DNA from: an uncultured bacterium
GTDB lineage: Bacteria; Cyanobacteriota; Vampirovibrionia; Gastranaerophilales; Gastranaerophilaceae
Assembly: GCA_949286405.1 (NCBI GenBank)
Contig: CASECH010000118.1
Coordinates: 1 to 6,042, forward strand
Reading direction: 5' to 3'
Length of the DNA: 6,042 nt
Shown piece by piece: positions 1-5,971 of this stretch. The notes beneath the pieces are model-generated. The model was given only the letters and a program-made list of their open reading frames with translations, made no database searches and was not told the origin of the DNA. The translations under genes were made by a program, and so were the position numbers. Numbering within the stretch: the stretch's first letter is position 1; each line of letters starts with the position of its first letter.

Positions 1-373
1 GAGTAACGTAGAAACTATTTTAGAATCAATTGAAAAATTAACTTTGTTAGAAGCAGCTGAATTAGTAAAAGCTATGGAAGAAAAATTTGGTGTATCTGCA
101 GCAGCTCCAGTAGCAGTAGCAGCAGCTCCAGCAGCAGCTGGTGATGCAGCAGCCGCTGAACCAACTGAAGTTTCTGTTATTTTAACTTCTGCTGGTGCTA
201 ACAAAATTGCTGTATTGAAAAAAGTTAAAGATATTACTGGTTTAGGATTAAAAGAAACTAAAGAATTAGTTGATTCTGCTCCAAAACCTGTTAAAGAAAA
301 CATCAAAAAAGAAGAAGCTGAATCAATTAAAAAAGAACTTGAAGAAGCTGGTGCAACAGTTGAAATCAAGTAG
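1..373 (+). CDS. rplL: 50S ribosomal protein L7/L12 (5' edge cut by window)
   Basis: Stalk protein of the large ribosomal subunit, which recruits and stimulates translational GTPases (EF-Tu, EF-G). The frame is open from base 2 (Ser-Asn-Val-Glu-Thr-Ile) to TAG at 371-373. Base 1 is G, so the start ATG most likely straddles the window edge, giving a protein of about 124 residues, normal for the family. Three parts are visible: the N-terminal dimerisation helices (about 1-33, containing LTLLEAAELVKAMEEKFGV), an Ala/Pro-rich flexible hinge (about 34-54), and the C-terminal factor-binding domain (about 55-124) with the signature AGANKIAVLKKVKDITGLGL and KETKELVDSAP. The TTG at 44 is internal and not the start. 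A terminator follows directly, so rplL ends its operon here. rplJ is expected upstream but is not visible. Confidence 0.97.
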   Translation, partial: SNVETILESIEKLTLLEAAELVKAMEEKFGVSAAAPVAVAAAPAAAGDAAAAEPTEVSVILTSAGANKIAVLKKVKDITGLGLKETKELVDSAPKPVKENIKKEEAESIKKELEEAGATVEIK

Positions 374-389
374 TTTTGATTTTATAGTG

Positions 390-426
390 AAAAAACACTC
401 CAAATTTTTTTGGAGTGTTTTTTTTT
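390..426 (+). terminator. Intrinsic terminator after rplL
   Basis: A perfect inverted repeat lies 16 bases after the rplL stop. The arms 390-404 and 409-423 pair over 15 bp around the core CACTCCAAA/TTTGGAGTG with a TTTT loop (405-408). An uninterrupted T run follows through 426. The A run before the stem would allow some activity on the opposite strand, but there is no leftward gene close by on that side. Stem, loop and U tract match a classic Rho-independent terminator. Confidence 0.93.
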
Positions 427-448
427 GTAAAGAATGTATGTTTTTAAC

Positions 449-477
449 TTGAAATGTAATGAAAAAAATGACAAAAT
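449..477 (+). promoter_or_regulatory. Possible promoter for the pilin-like gene
   Basis: TTGAAA at 449-454 and CAAAAT at 472-477 are separated by 17 bases, giving a sigma-70-like pair with 4 of 6 matches in the -10 box. It lies between the rplL terminator and the pilin gene, where a promoter is required. TATATT at 498-503 is a better -10 hexamer but has no matching -35 box and would start transcription on top of the ribosome binding site. In such AT-rich DNA chance matches are common, so this is a weak call. Confidence 0.3.
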
Positions 478-520
478 GATTTTGGGATTGTTTGTTGTAT
501 ATTAAAAGAAAGGGATTTTT

Positions 521-1312
521 ATGCAAAAGGGATTTACTCTTGCTGAAGTGTTAATTACGCTTGGTATTATTGGTGTTGTGGCGGCAATGACTTTACCATC
601 ATTGATTGCAAATTATAATAAACAGGTTTACGTTACTCAATTAAAAAAATCAATATCTGTAATTGAGCAAGGATTGAAGTTAGCTATTGCAAATGATAGT
701 GTGGATAGTTTAGAAAATACTCAGCTATTCCAGTCTATTAGTGGTACTACCTGTACTGCATCTAACGGGATGAATTCCACAGGTTGTGTGCAGTTTTTGC
801 AAAATTTTAAAAAATATTTTCAGGTTACAAGTATTGTAAATAATTCAGATTATAAGTTCTCTTATATAAGAAAGGGATCTACTCCTGTGTTCCCAGGAGG
901 AAGGAGTGGAGGTGCGATGATATATTTGTCTGATGGAATGTCAATTCAGAACTGGAATTTGAGGAAAACAGAAGAAACTCCTACATATAATTGTAATATA
1001 ATTAAGCAAGCTGGTGGAAATATGTGTCGAGTTATTGGAAATATTGATATTGATGTTAATGGTAAAAAGAAACCAAATGTCATGGGACGTGATGTTCATC
1101 AATTTTCTGTAACTGCTGATGGAAGATTAATTCCTTATTATAGTTATAATTGGGCAATTTATGTTGATGGTCGTGCTAATGGTTCTTCTTATTGGAGGAA
1201 TAGATCTTCTGCTTGTGGAACTCCTGGACAGCCTGACGCAATTTCTTTAGCACAATATGGTAACGGTTGTGCTGCAAGATTAATTGAAAATGGTTGGGAA
1301 ATGGATTATTAG
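521..1312 (+). CDS. Type IV pilin-like / pseudopilin protein with prepilin N-terminal methylation signal
   Basis: Encodes 263 residues, starting at ATG with an AAAGAAAGGGA ribosome binding site (AGGG at 511-514, 6-base spacer). The N terminus MQKG|FTLAEVLITL is a class III signal: prepilin peptidase should cut after Gly4, leaving Phe at +1 and Glu at mature position 5 (Glu9). A hydrophobic helix of about 20-24 residues follows, so the product should sit in the inner membrane and may assemble into a pilus or a type II secretion pseudopilus. The C-terminal globular part has six cysteines (78, 89, 158, 169, 232, 250). It also has an Asp/Asn/Gly loop at about 176-191 (DIDVNGKKKPN..G.D) that resembles loops recurring in this group and might bind a metal. 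The length exceeds a simple major pilin, suggesting a minor pilin or surface-displayed pseudopilin. No pilus assembly gene is adjacent, so the exact role is unknown. It is probably a single-gene unit, since a terminator precedes it and a convergent gene follows. Confidence 0.9.
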   Translation: MQKGFTLAEVLITLGIIGVVAAMTLPSLIANYNKQVYVTQLKKSISVIEQGLKLAIANDSVDSLENTQLFQSISGTTCTASNGMNSTGCVQFLQNFKKYFQVTSIVNNSDYKFSYIRKGSTPVFPGGRSGGAMIYLSDGMSIQNWNLRKTEETPTYNCNIIKQAGGNMCRVIGNIDIDVNGKKKPNVMGRDVHQFSVTADGRLIPYYSYNWAIYVDGRANGSSYWRNRSSACGTPGQPDAISLAQYGNGCAARLIENGWEMDY

Positions 1313-1944
1313 ATACAAATTTGTTTGTATTCACAAAAATTACATATTTTAGAATGTTCAATTTCTTCTGGAAGTTGAACATTCTTTAGTTGTGTACAAG
1401 TTTGTTTTATTTTTTCTATATATAAACCCTTTTTATTGTTGTCAAAGTGAACTAGTTTATTTGTGTTATTTTTTAAATCAATGTAGACAAAAGATAGTGA
1501 GTTATAGTTGTTTATAATTTTGTCAGTGCATAGAAGGTAGACGATTGTTTGAAAATCGTTTTCAGGATTTTGAGGAATTGTACCTGTTTTGTAGTCAAGA
1601 ATATAGTAGTCATTATCATCTTTTACGAGTGCATCCAATCTCCCACCAATCCAGTATTCATCAACTTTACAGGAAATATTATATTCAGAATTTACATATA
1701 TTTTTTGAAAATATGAATTTGTTTTTAGTGATTTCCATATTTGTGTTTCATCGTTATTGAGAATTTTTTCCAGTTTATCTATATTGTCTCCTCTAAGGTA
1801 GTAATGAGCCAGTGCGTGAATTTTTTTGCCTTTTTCAAAAAAACTATTTTTTTGAGGTATAGAGATTTTTTGAATATATTTTAGATAGTATTTTATTGGG
1901 CATGTTTCAAAAGTTTTAAGCATATTAGGTGAAAAGTTATTCAT
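1309..1944 (-). CDS. RecB/Cas4/AddB-type PD-(D/E)XK nuclease with Fe-S cysteine signature
   Basis: Encodes 211 residues, ATG at 1944-1942, TAA at 1311-1309. Family features appear in the expected order: N-terminal Cys15 (FETCPIKYYL), motif I His43 (EKGKKIHALAHYY), Asp104 in GGRLDAL, Asp117-x-Lys119 in YYILDYKTG, Gln132 and Tyr136 (QTIVYL), and a C-terminal C201-x2-C204-x5-C210 cluster. The one-plus-three cysteine spacing is that of AddB, Cas4 and AdnB nucleases, where a 4Fe-4S cluster staples the fold, so the metal-dependent DNA nuclease active site appears intact. It is downstream of and overlaps the helicase gene by 8 bases. A weak GAGG at 1957-1954 inside the helicase gene precedes the start by 9 bases, so translation is probably coupled. 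The likely role is the nuclease subunit of a helicase-nuclease that trims DNA ends. Cas4 is a less likely identity because no CRISPR genes or array are seen. Its stop overlaps the stop of the convergent pilin gene. Confidence 0.88.
   Translation of the reverse strand: MNNFSPNMLKTFETCPIKYYLKYIQKISIPQKNSFFEKGKKIHALAHYYLRGDNIDKLEKILNNDETQIWKSLKTNSYFQKIYVNSEYNISCKVDEYWIGGRLDALVKDDNDYYILDYKTGTIPQNPENDFQTIVYLLCTDKIINNYNSLSFVYIDLKNNTNKLVHFDNNKKGLYIEKIKQTCTQLKNVQLPEEIEHSKICNFCEYKQICI
1351..1385 (+). terminator. Strong hairpin inside the nuclease 3' end, possible terminator of the pilin transcript
   Basis: Arms AGAATGTTCAA (1351-1361) and TTGAACATTCT (1375-1385) are perfect inverted repeats of 11 bp. 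In rightward RNA the stem continues inward through a U-G pair (1362/1374) and three more pairs, leaving a 5-base loop. It starts 39 bases after the pilin stop codon but lies wholly within the coding region of the convergent nuclease gene. The downstream tract (TTTAGTTGTGT) is U-rich but broken, so termination would be imperfect. On the leftward strand no U tract follows. It could instead only stabilise the 3' end of the pilin mRNA. Confidence 0.4.
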
Positions 1945-4900
1945 TAATTTCTACCTCATTGTTAAGTAGTTCTGCGAATATTATACTTGGTTCTTGGTCT
2001 ACAATTTTTTCAAAAGATTTTGTCTTTCTGCTTGTCGTAAAGTACAGGTATTTTTTTGCTCGCGTAATTGCGACATATAAAAGGCGTAAATTCTCAGACA
2101 CGAGTTCTTGTTTTAAATCAAATTCTGTTTTAGGTTTATATTTTGGATTTAGACGTCTTATATTCTCCATAAAGTCAGATGATTTAAGTTTGATTTGATC
2201 AAAATCAAGTGTTAAATTTTTTTCAGCCATTTCAGGGATAAAGACATAATCAAATTCATCTCCTTTGGACTTGTGTAGTGTCATAATTTGGACTTTGCCA
2301 GCAAGGAATTCTTTGTCAGACTCTTCGTCTTCGGAGAAAAATTTAAAACCGCTGAGTGATGGCTTTTTAGCTAGTTCTGATAACCTTTCTATAAGAGTGT
2401 TAAAGTTTTTGTTATTTTGTGATAGTCGTTTTATAAGAGTTGAAATTAAATACACATTAGATTTTTCGATTTCTGATGTGTAGTAATGTAGACCAATTTT
2501 TATGGCTAATTCTTCTGGTGCGAGGTATGGGAATGAAAGCCAGTAACTTAAATCCCAATAAAATTGTACAAGACTTGTATTTTCAATGTAATCACAATTT
2601 ATTCTTATAAAAGGATTTTCATATTTTCTTATTTCAGAACCTAGTCGTTGTTGGTAGAAGCCTAGTTCTGAAAGAATTTCGTAGTTATCTGCAATTATGT
2701 TGTTATCAAATGGTTTAGCTATCATTTGCATTATTGCAAAGATTGTTCTAAAGATTGATTTTTGTTCAAGGCATTCACTTCTTGTGATACTTTTTAGACC
2801 GCTATCGTTAATAAAATTCATCCATTGTGCTACTTGGAAATTATTTCTTAGCAGAATCCCAACAGTACATTGCGGAGTTTTTTTGAAAGCATTTTTTATT
2901 TCTTTAAGAACGAAATTTCTCTCTTCAAGTGTAGAATTAAATATATCTGCATGTAATGCATTTTCACTTATTGGATTGCGTCCTTCTACAGGATGCATAA
3001 ATATTTTAAAAAATGCATTTTGTGTCTTTTCTCCATTTTCTGCCCAAATGACAAGATTATTGGCAAGATTCCAAACATCTTTGGTACATCTTTGAGAACA
3101 GTCCATGCTTACGCTATTACTTTCTGAGATGAATTTTCTAAAACCTTCAACATCAGCATTTGAGAATGTTGTTGTGATTGCTTGGTTGATATCTCCGCAG
3201 CGGATTAGGTTTTTGTGTTTTGCACTCAAGAGATTTATTAGTCTTTGTTGAATTGATGAAGAGTCTTGGGCTTCGTCTTCAATTATATAATGACAGATGT
3301 CTTGGTAATATGATAAGATATCCGGATTTTCTTCAAGTAGCTTTACTGAGGAAATAAGCATATCATCATAATCTATTAAATTTTGTTCTTTTAGCTGAGA
3401 TTGATAATTTTCAAAAAATAGTTTAAACTTTTCAATTTTTTTATCTGTGGTTTCATGAAAGATTCCACCACCTATTTTAAATACAGATACAGCTCTGTCA
3501 AATTCATCGGTTTCTGTTTTTTTTAGTTTTAGCTTGGTTGCAATTTCTCTTACAATTCTTGATCTTTGGGTATCATCACAAATTTCAAAGTCAGAAGATA
3601 GTCCAAGCCGTTCAAAATTCCCATTTTCTTTAAGTATTCTGAGTGCAAGTCCATGAATTGTACTTATATTCGGGAGCTGTGCGGAATCTTGTTTTATATT
3701 TTTTATTCTATCTCTAAAGTTTCTTGCCGCCGATTCCATATAAGTCATTACAAATATATTTTCAGGATTTACTCCTTTATCTAAAAGCTTGATAATTAAT
3801 GCAAGCAGGATAGTTGTTTTACCGGCTCCTGGGACTGCTGAAATTGCCATTTTACCATTCTCGTAATCAAGTACAGGCTTTTGGTCCTCGCGTGGAATTA
3901 TTTGAAAACTTTTTGTAGCTTCTTCTGCTTTTTGTTTTTCTTCAACGATTATGTAGTTTTCAATCCCTCCAAAATTTTCTACTCCATTGCCGTCAAATAG
4001 ACTAGAATATGCAAATATACGTTCATTTGCACATAATGATAATTTTCTAAGAATTTTTGCGGTTTTTTCTTTTGAAAGTTTTAGATTATCTTCTACAGTG
4101 TATTCATCTTTGTTCCAGCCTCGTTGGAAAACCCACGCATTATATAAGGGACCTGTATCTGATTTTATCCATTCATCACTTGAAATATCAAGCCAGATTT
4201 GATATTTTGTTTGGATTTGATTATCAATAATTTTTTGTGGTGTACCTATAACAAGTTCTCGATCTTTAATTTCTAATATAGAGTAAGGGTTTTCTGAAAT
4301 AATTGAATTTTCTATTTGGGTAATAATTTCAGCTTCTTTAGATTTGAAATCTTTTGTGAAAATATTTTCGAAATCCTGTAATTGTTTGATAAAAAAGTTA
4401 AATTTTGTAAGCTCATTTGTGTTTATGCAAGTAGGGTCTATAAGTTCATTATAGATATCAACGACTTTTTCAGAAAGTTTTGCATCTGATTTTTCAAGAT
4501 TAAATACAAGTTTGATAAATTTTTCGTATTTTTCCTTGTATTCTTCTAGTGGAAATTCTTCATCTATAAAAGTTTTGTTTGTGTCAAAATTCTGTAATAT
4601 ATGTTGGCAATACTTAATTGGAATTCCGATAAAGTCAGCTAATACTACACGTAGATCAAACTCTGAGAGAGTCTCTTTAAGTTCTGTATTTAATTTTAGG
4701 ATTGTAAGTGTAGCTTTTACCAGCCTGTTTTGGATAAGTTTTTCACTTCCGGAAAGGAATATTGGTGTTGTATTATTTTTAATGTTTTCTTTGAGTGAAA
4801 ACTTTAACATATCATCAATTACCGGTGTAATTATCGCAATATCAGATGGGTTAATATTTTTAGCAGTAAGTTCATTAACCTTTGTAATTGCTAGGTCTAT

Positions 4901-5809
4901 CATAGAAGCTCTTTTTGATGGTGACTGGAGTGTAAATCTTTTTAGGATATTTTGCTTATCTTCTATCACATTATGATATATACTCATTGCATCAGAATAT
5001 AAATTAGATGATGAAGGTAATTTAGTTGCTTTTTGGTGAAAAAGTTCTTCAAACTTCCATATTGCAGTTTTATCTGCACTTAAGTATCCGCATCTGCTAC
5101 CACCTAACTCATCAAAGGCAATGAATATATCTGTAAGTTGTTTGGAAAGGTGTGTTATAAAATCAAAACAAACAGGTGTAATTTCATCTCCATCATCAAG
5201 GATTAGGTATTTAATGTTTTTCAAATAGTCAGTATTTTTGTATATGTAATTAAATACAAGAGTTTGTCTAAGGTAGTCAAAGTCCCTTAGATACAAAGTT
5301 TTTGCTAAGAATTTTTTTAGGGTTGTTTTAGCATCGTCAGCAAAACTCTCTCCTAAAACTCTAGTACGCCATTCTATATCTTCATCAGTGAGATTGTTTT
5401 GTACAATTAATGAATATCTTCTAAAAATTTGATGAAGAAGTGATTTTTTTGAGTTGTAGCCTTTGAATTTAACTTCTTTTAAAATATCTTTTAAAATGAA
5501 TTGCGATACTTCAAGACCTGCCATATTAGGTATTATTGTAGGATTATCATAAGGATTTATATTTTCCAGCGTCGCCCAATTATCTTGTATGGTATTGTAT
5601 ACAAGGGAGAAAAAAGAATGAATCTCTAATTTTTCACAATGGTCAATGTTTAAAAGATTAAGAGTTTTTTCTAAAAATTGATTTTTTTTATTAGAATTCT
5701 GAACCAACACCAAGATTTCAGAAGCTTTAACTCCTGAGTTAAGAAGTTTGGCGTATTCTTCTATGAGTTTTTCGGTTTTGTTTGAGGATAAATCTCCTGA
5801 AAAAATCAA
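1937..5809 (-). CDS. Tandem SF1 helicase: AddB-like inactive unit fused to an active UvrD/AddA-like helicase
   Basis: Encodes 1290 residues. The C-terminal half (about 636-1285) carries a complete SF1A set: Q motif Gln643; Walker A AVPGAGKTT (Lys664-Thr665); Ia VMTYMESAA (687-695); STIHGLAL (716-722); DYDDML (813-818); Walker B IIEDEAQD (Asp845-Glu846); III GDINQAI (872-878); IV with Arg988; V MTLHKSKGDEFD (1176-1187); VI RLLYVAITRAKK with Arg1250. It should be an ATP-driven 3'-5' DNA translocase. The N-terminal half (about 1-620) follows the same order in decayed form: GDLSSNKT (5-12) for Walker A, IHSFFSLVY (63-71), LDDGDE (204-209) for Walker B, AFDELGG (231-237) for motif III, and SLCANER (591-597) for motif VI, where the arginine position is Cys593. 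This recalls AddB/RecC. The chain ends about 40 residues after motif VI, with no nuclease domain, which is instead supplied by the overlapping downstream gene. Likely role: DNA end resection for recombination. The start is TTG. Confidence 0.9.
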   Translation of the reverse strand: MIFSGDLSSNKTEKLIEEYAKLLNSGVKASEILVLVQNSNKKNQFLEKTLNLLNIDHCEKLEIHSFFSLVYNTIQDNWATLENINPYDNPTIIPNMAGLEVSQFILKDILKEVKFKGYNSKKSLLHQIFRRYSLIVQNNLTDEDIEWRTRVLGESFADDAKTTLKKFLAKTLYLRDFDYLRQTLVFNYIYKNTDYLKNIKYLILDDGDEITPVCFDFITHLSKQLTDIFIAFDELGGSRCGYLSADKTAIWKFEELFHQKATKLPSSSNLYSDAMSIYHNVIEDKQNILKRFTLQSPSKRASMIDLAITKVNELTAKNINPSDIAIITPVIDDMLKFSLKENIKNNTTPIFLSGSEKLIQNRLVKATLTILKLNTELKETLSEFDLRVVLADFIGIPIKYCQHILQNFDTNKTFIDEEFPLEEYKEKYEKFIKLVFNLEKSDAKLSEKVVDIYNELIDPTCINTNELTKFNFFIKQLQDFENIFTKDFKSKEAEIITQIENSIISENPYSILEIKDRELVIGTPQKIIDNQIQTKYQIWLDISSDEWIKSDTGPLYNAWVFQRGWNKDEYTVEDNLKLSKEKTAKILRKLSLCANERIFAYSSLFDGNGVENFGGIENYIIVEEKQKAEEATKSFQIIPREDQKPVLDYENGKMAISAVPGAGKTTILLALIIKLLDKGVNPENIFVMTYMESAARNFRDRIKNIKQDSAQLPNISTIHGLALRILKENGNFERLGLSSDFEICDDTQRSRIVREIATKLKLKKTETDEFDRAVSVFKIGGGIFHETTDKKIEKFKLFFENYQSQLKEQNLIDYDDMLISSVKLLEENPDILSYYQDICHYIIEDEAQDSSSIQQRLINLLSAKHKNLIRCGDINQAITTTFSNADVEGFRKFISESNSVSMDCSQRCTKDVWNLANNLVIWAENGEKTQNAFFKIFMHPVEGRNPISENALHADIFNSTLEERNFVLKEIKNAFKKTPQCTVGILLRNNFQVAQWMNFINDSGLKSITRSECLEQKSIFRTIFAIMQMIAKPFDNNIIADNYEILSELGFYQQRLGSEIRKYENPFIRINCDYIENTSLVQFYWDLSYWLSFPYLAPEELAIKIGLHYYTSEIEKSNVYLISTLIKRLSQNNKNFNTLIERLSELAKKPSLSGFKFFSEDEESDKEFLAGKVQIMTLHKSKGDEFDYVFIPEMAEKNLTLDFDQIKLKSSDFMENIRRLNPKYKPKTEFDLKQELVSENLRLLYVAITRAKKYLYFTTSRKTKSFEKIVDQEPSIIFAELLNNEVEINE

Positions 5810-5816
5810 ATTTATA

Positions 5817-5822
5817 CTCCTT
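5817..5822 (-). promoter_or_regulatory. Shine-Dalgarno site that fixes a TTG start for the helicase gene
   Basis: On the minus strand the sequence reads AAGGAG, then TATAAAT (7 bases), then TTG (5809-5807). The core is near-consensus and the spacing suits initiation. Upstream in frame there is no ATG or GTG before a TAG stop (5833-5831). The TTG is therefore the best start and preserves the N-terminal GDLSSNKT motif. Confidence 0.8.
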
Positions 5823-5831
5823 AATTTCTCC

Positions 5832-5841
5832 TACAATTGTA
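5832..5841. repeat. Perfect 10-base palindrome overlapping the -10 box
   Basis: TACAATTGTA reads identically on both strands and covers the whole -10 hexamer of the leftward promoter. The right half-site ATTGT (5836-5840) is also matched by ACAAT at 5848-5852, making a second inverted repeat with a 7-base gap across the promoter. It could be an operator for a small dimeric regulator, but short AT-rich palindromes also arise by chance. Confidence 0.35.
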
Positions 5842-5865
5842 TCATGAACAATTATTAAAAATCAA
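5836..5865 (-). promoter_or_regulatory. Leftward promoter of the helicase-nuclease operon
   Basis: On the minus strand TTGATT (5865-5860) is followed after 18 bases by TACAAT (5841-5836). A TG one base upstream of the -10 box makes an extended -10 (TGATACAAT). Predicted transcription would start near 5829, giving a leader of about 20 bases with the AAGGAG site. No second promoter was sought by computation inside the operon. The call rests on hexamer matches only. Confidence 0.5.
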
Positions 5866-5960
5866 AAGTCATCATACGCTTAAACTATTGCATTTTTTTG
5901 AAAATTATTCTAATATATAAGCATAAACGGAGAAGAAATTACATATATACTAAAACAAAT

Positions 5961-5965
5961 GGAGG
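5961..5965 (+). promoter_or_regulatory. Strong ribosome binding site of the rightward edge gene
   Basis: GGAGG lies 6 bases before the ATG at 5972-5974, the strongest such site in the window, supporting the start and suggesting good expression. The rest of the divergent gap up to here has candidate boxes (TTGAAA at 5898-5903, TTGCAT at 5888-5893, TAATAT at 5911-5916, CATAAA at 5922-5927), but no pair is convincing enough to place a rightward promoter. Confidence 0.75.
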
Positions 5966-5971
5966 TTAGTT

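Noticed and set aside
95..160. GCA/GCT-rich repeat tract, as a possible microsatellite or GC island
   Set aside because: It encodes the Ala/Pro-rich hinge of L7/L12, and the composition is explained by the protein.
44..373. TTG at 44 as the start of the L7/L12 gene
   Set aside because: The frame is open upstream to the window edge and encodes the normal N-terminal residues (SNVETILESIEKL), and base 1 fits the G of an off-window ATG.
882..899. Hairpin CTCCTG...CAGGAG with a 6-base loop
   Set aside because: It lies inside the pilin coding region, is only 6 bp and has no U tract on either side, so it is not a credible terminator.
2697..3095. Open frame of 132 codons on the + strand
   Set aside because: It is antisense to the helicase gene in the region after its DEAQD motif, with no ribosome binding site and no recognisable domain.
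3780..4010. Artificial fusion of two genes at the junction between the two helicase units
   Set aside because: The frame is continuous across the junction, with no stop, no plausible internal ribosome binding site plus start noticed, and a coherent protein sequence on both sides.
4512..4976. Open frame of 154 codons on the + strand, hydrophobic and Ser/Phe-rich
   Set aside because: Its composition is what the complement of Lys/Glu/Asn-rich AT-biased coding sequence gives. It lies opposite the pseudohelicase part of the helicase gene and has no supporting signals.
1309..5809. Helicase-nuclease pair as a Gabija-like or CRISPR Cas4 defence system
   Set aside because: No OLD-family ATPase/TOPRIM partner, no CRISPR repeats, no cas genes and no mobile element are visible. 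The domain set fits AddAB-like end processing better, though defence is not excluded.
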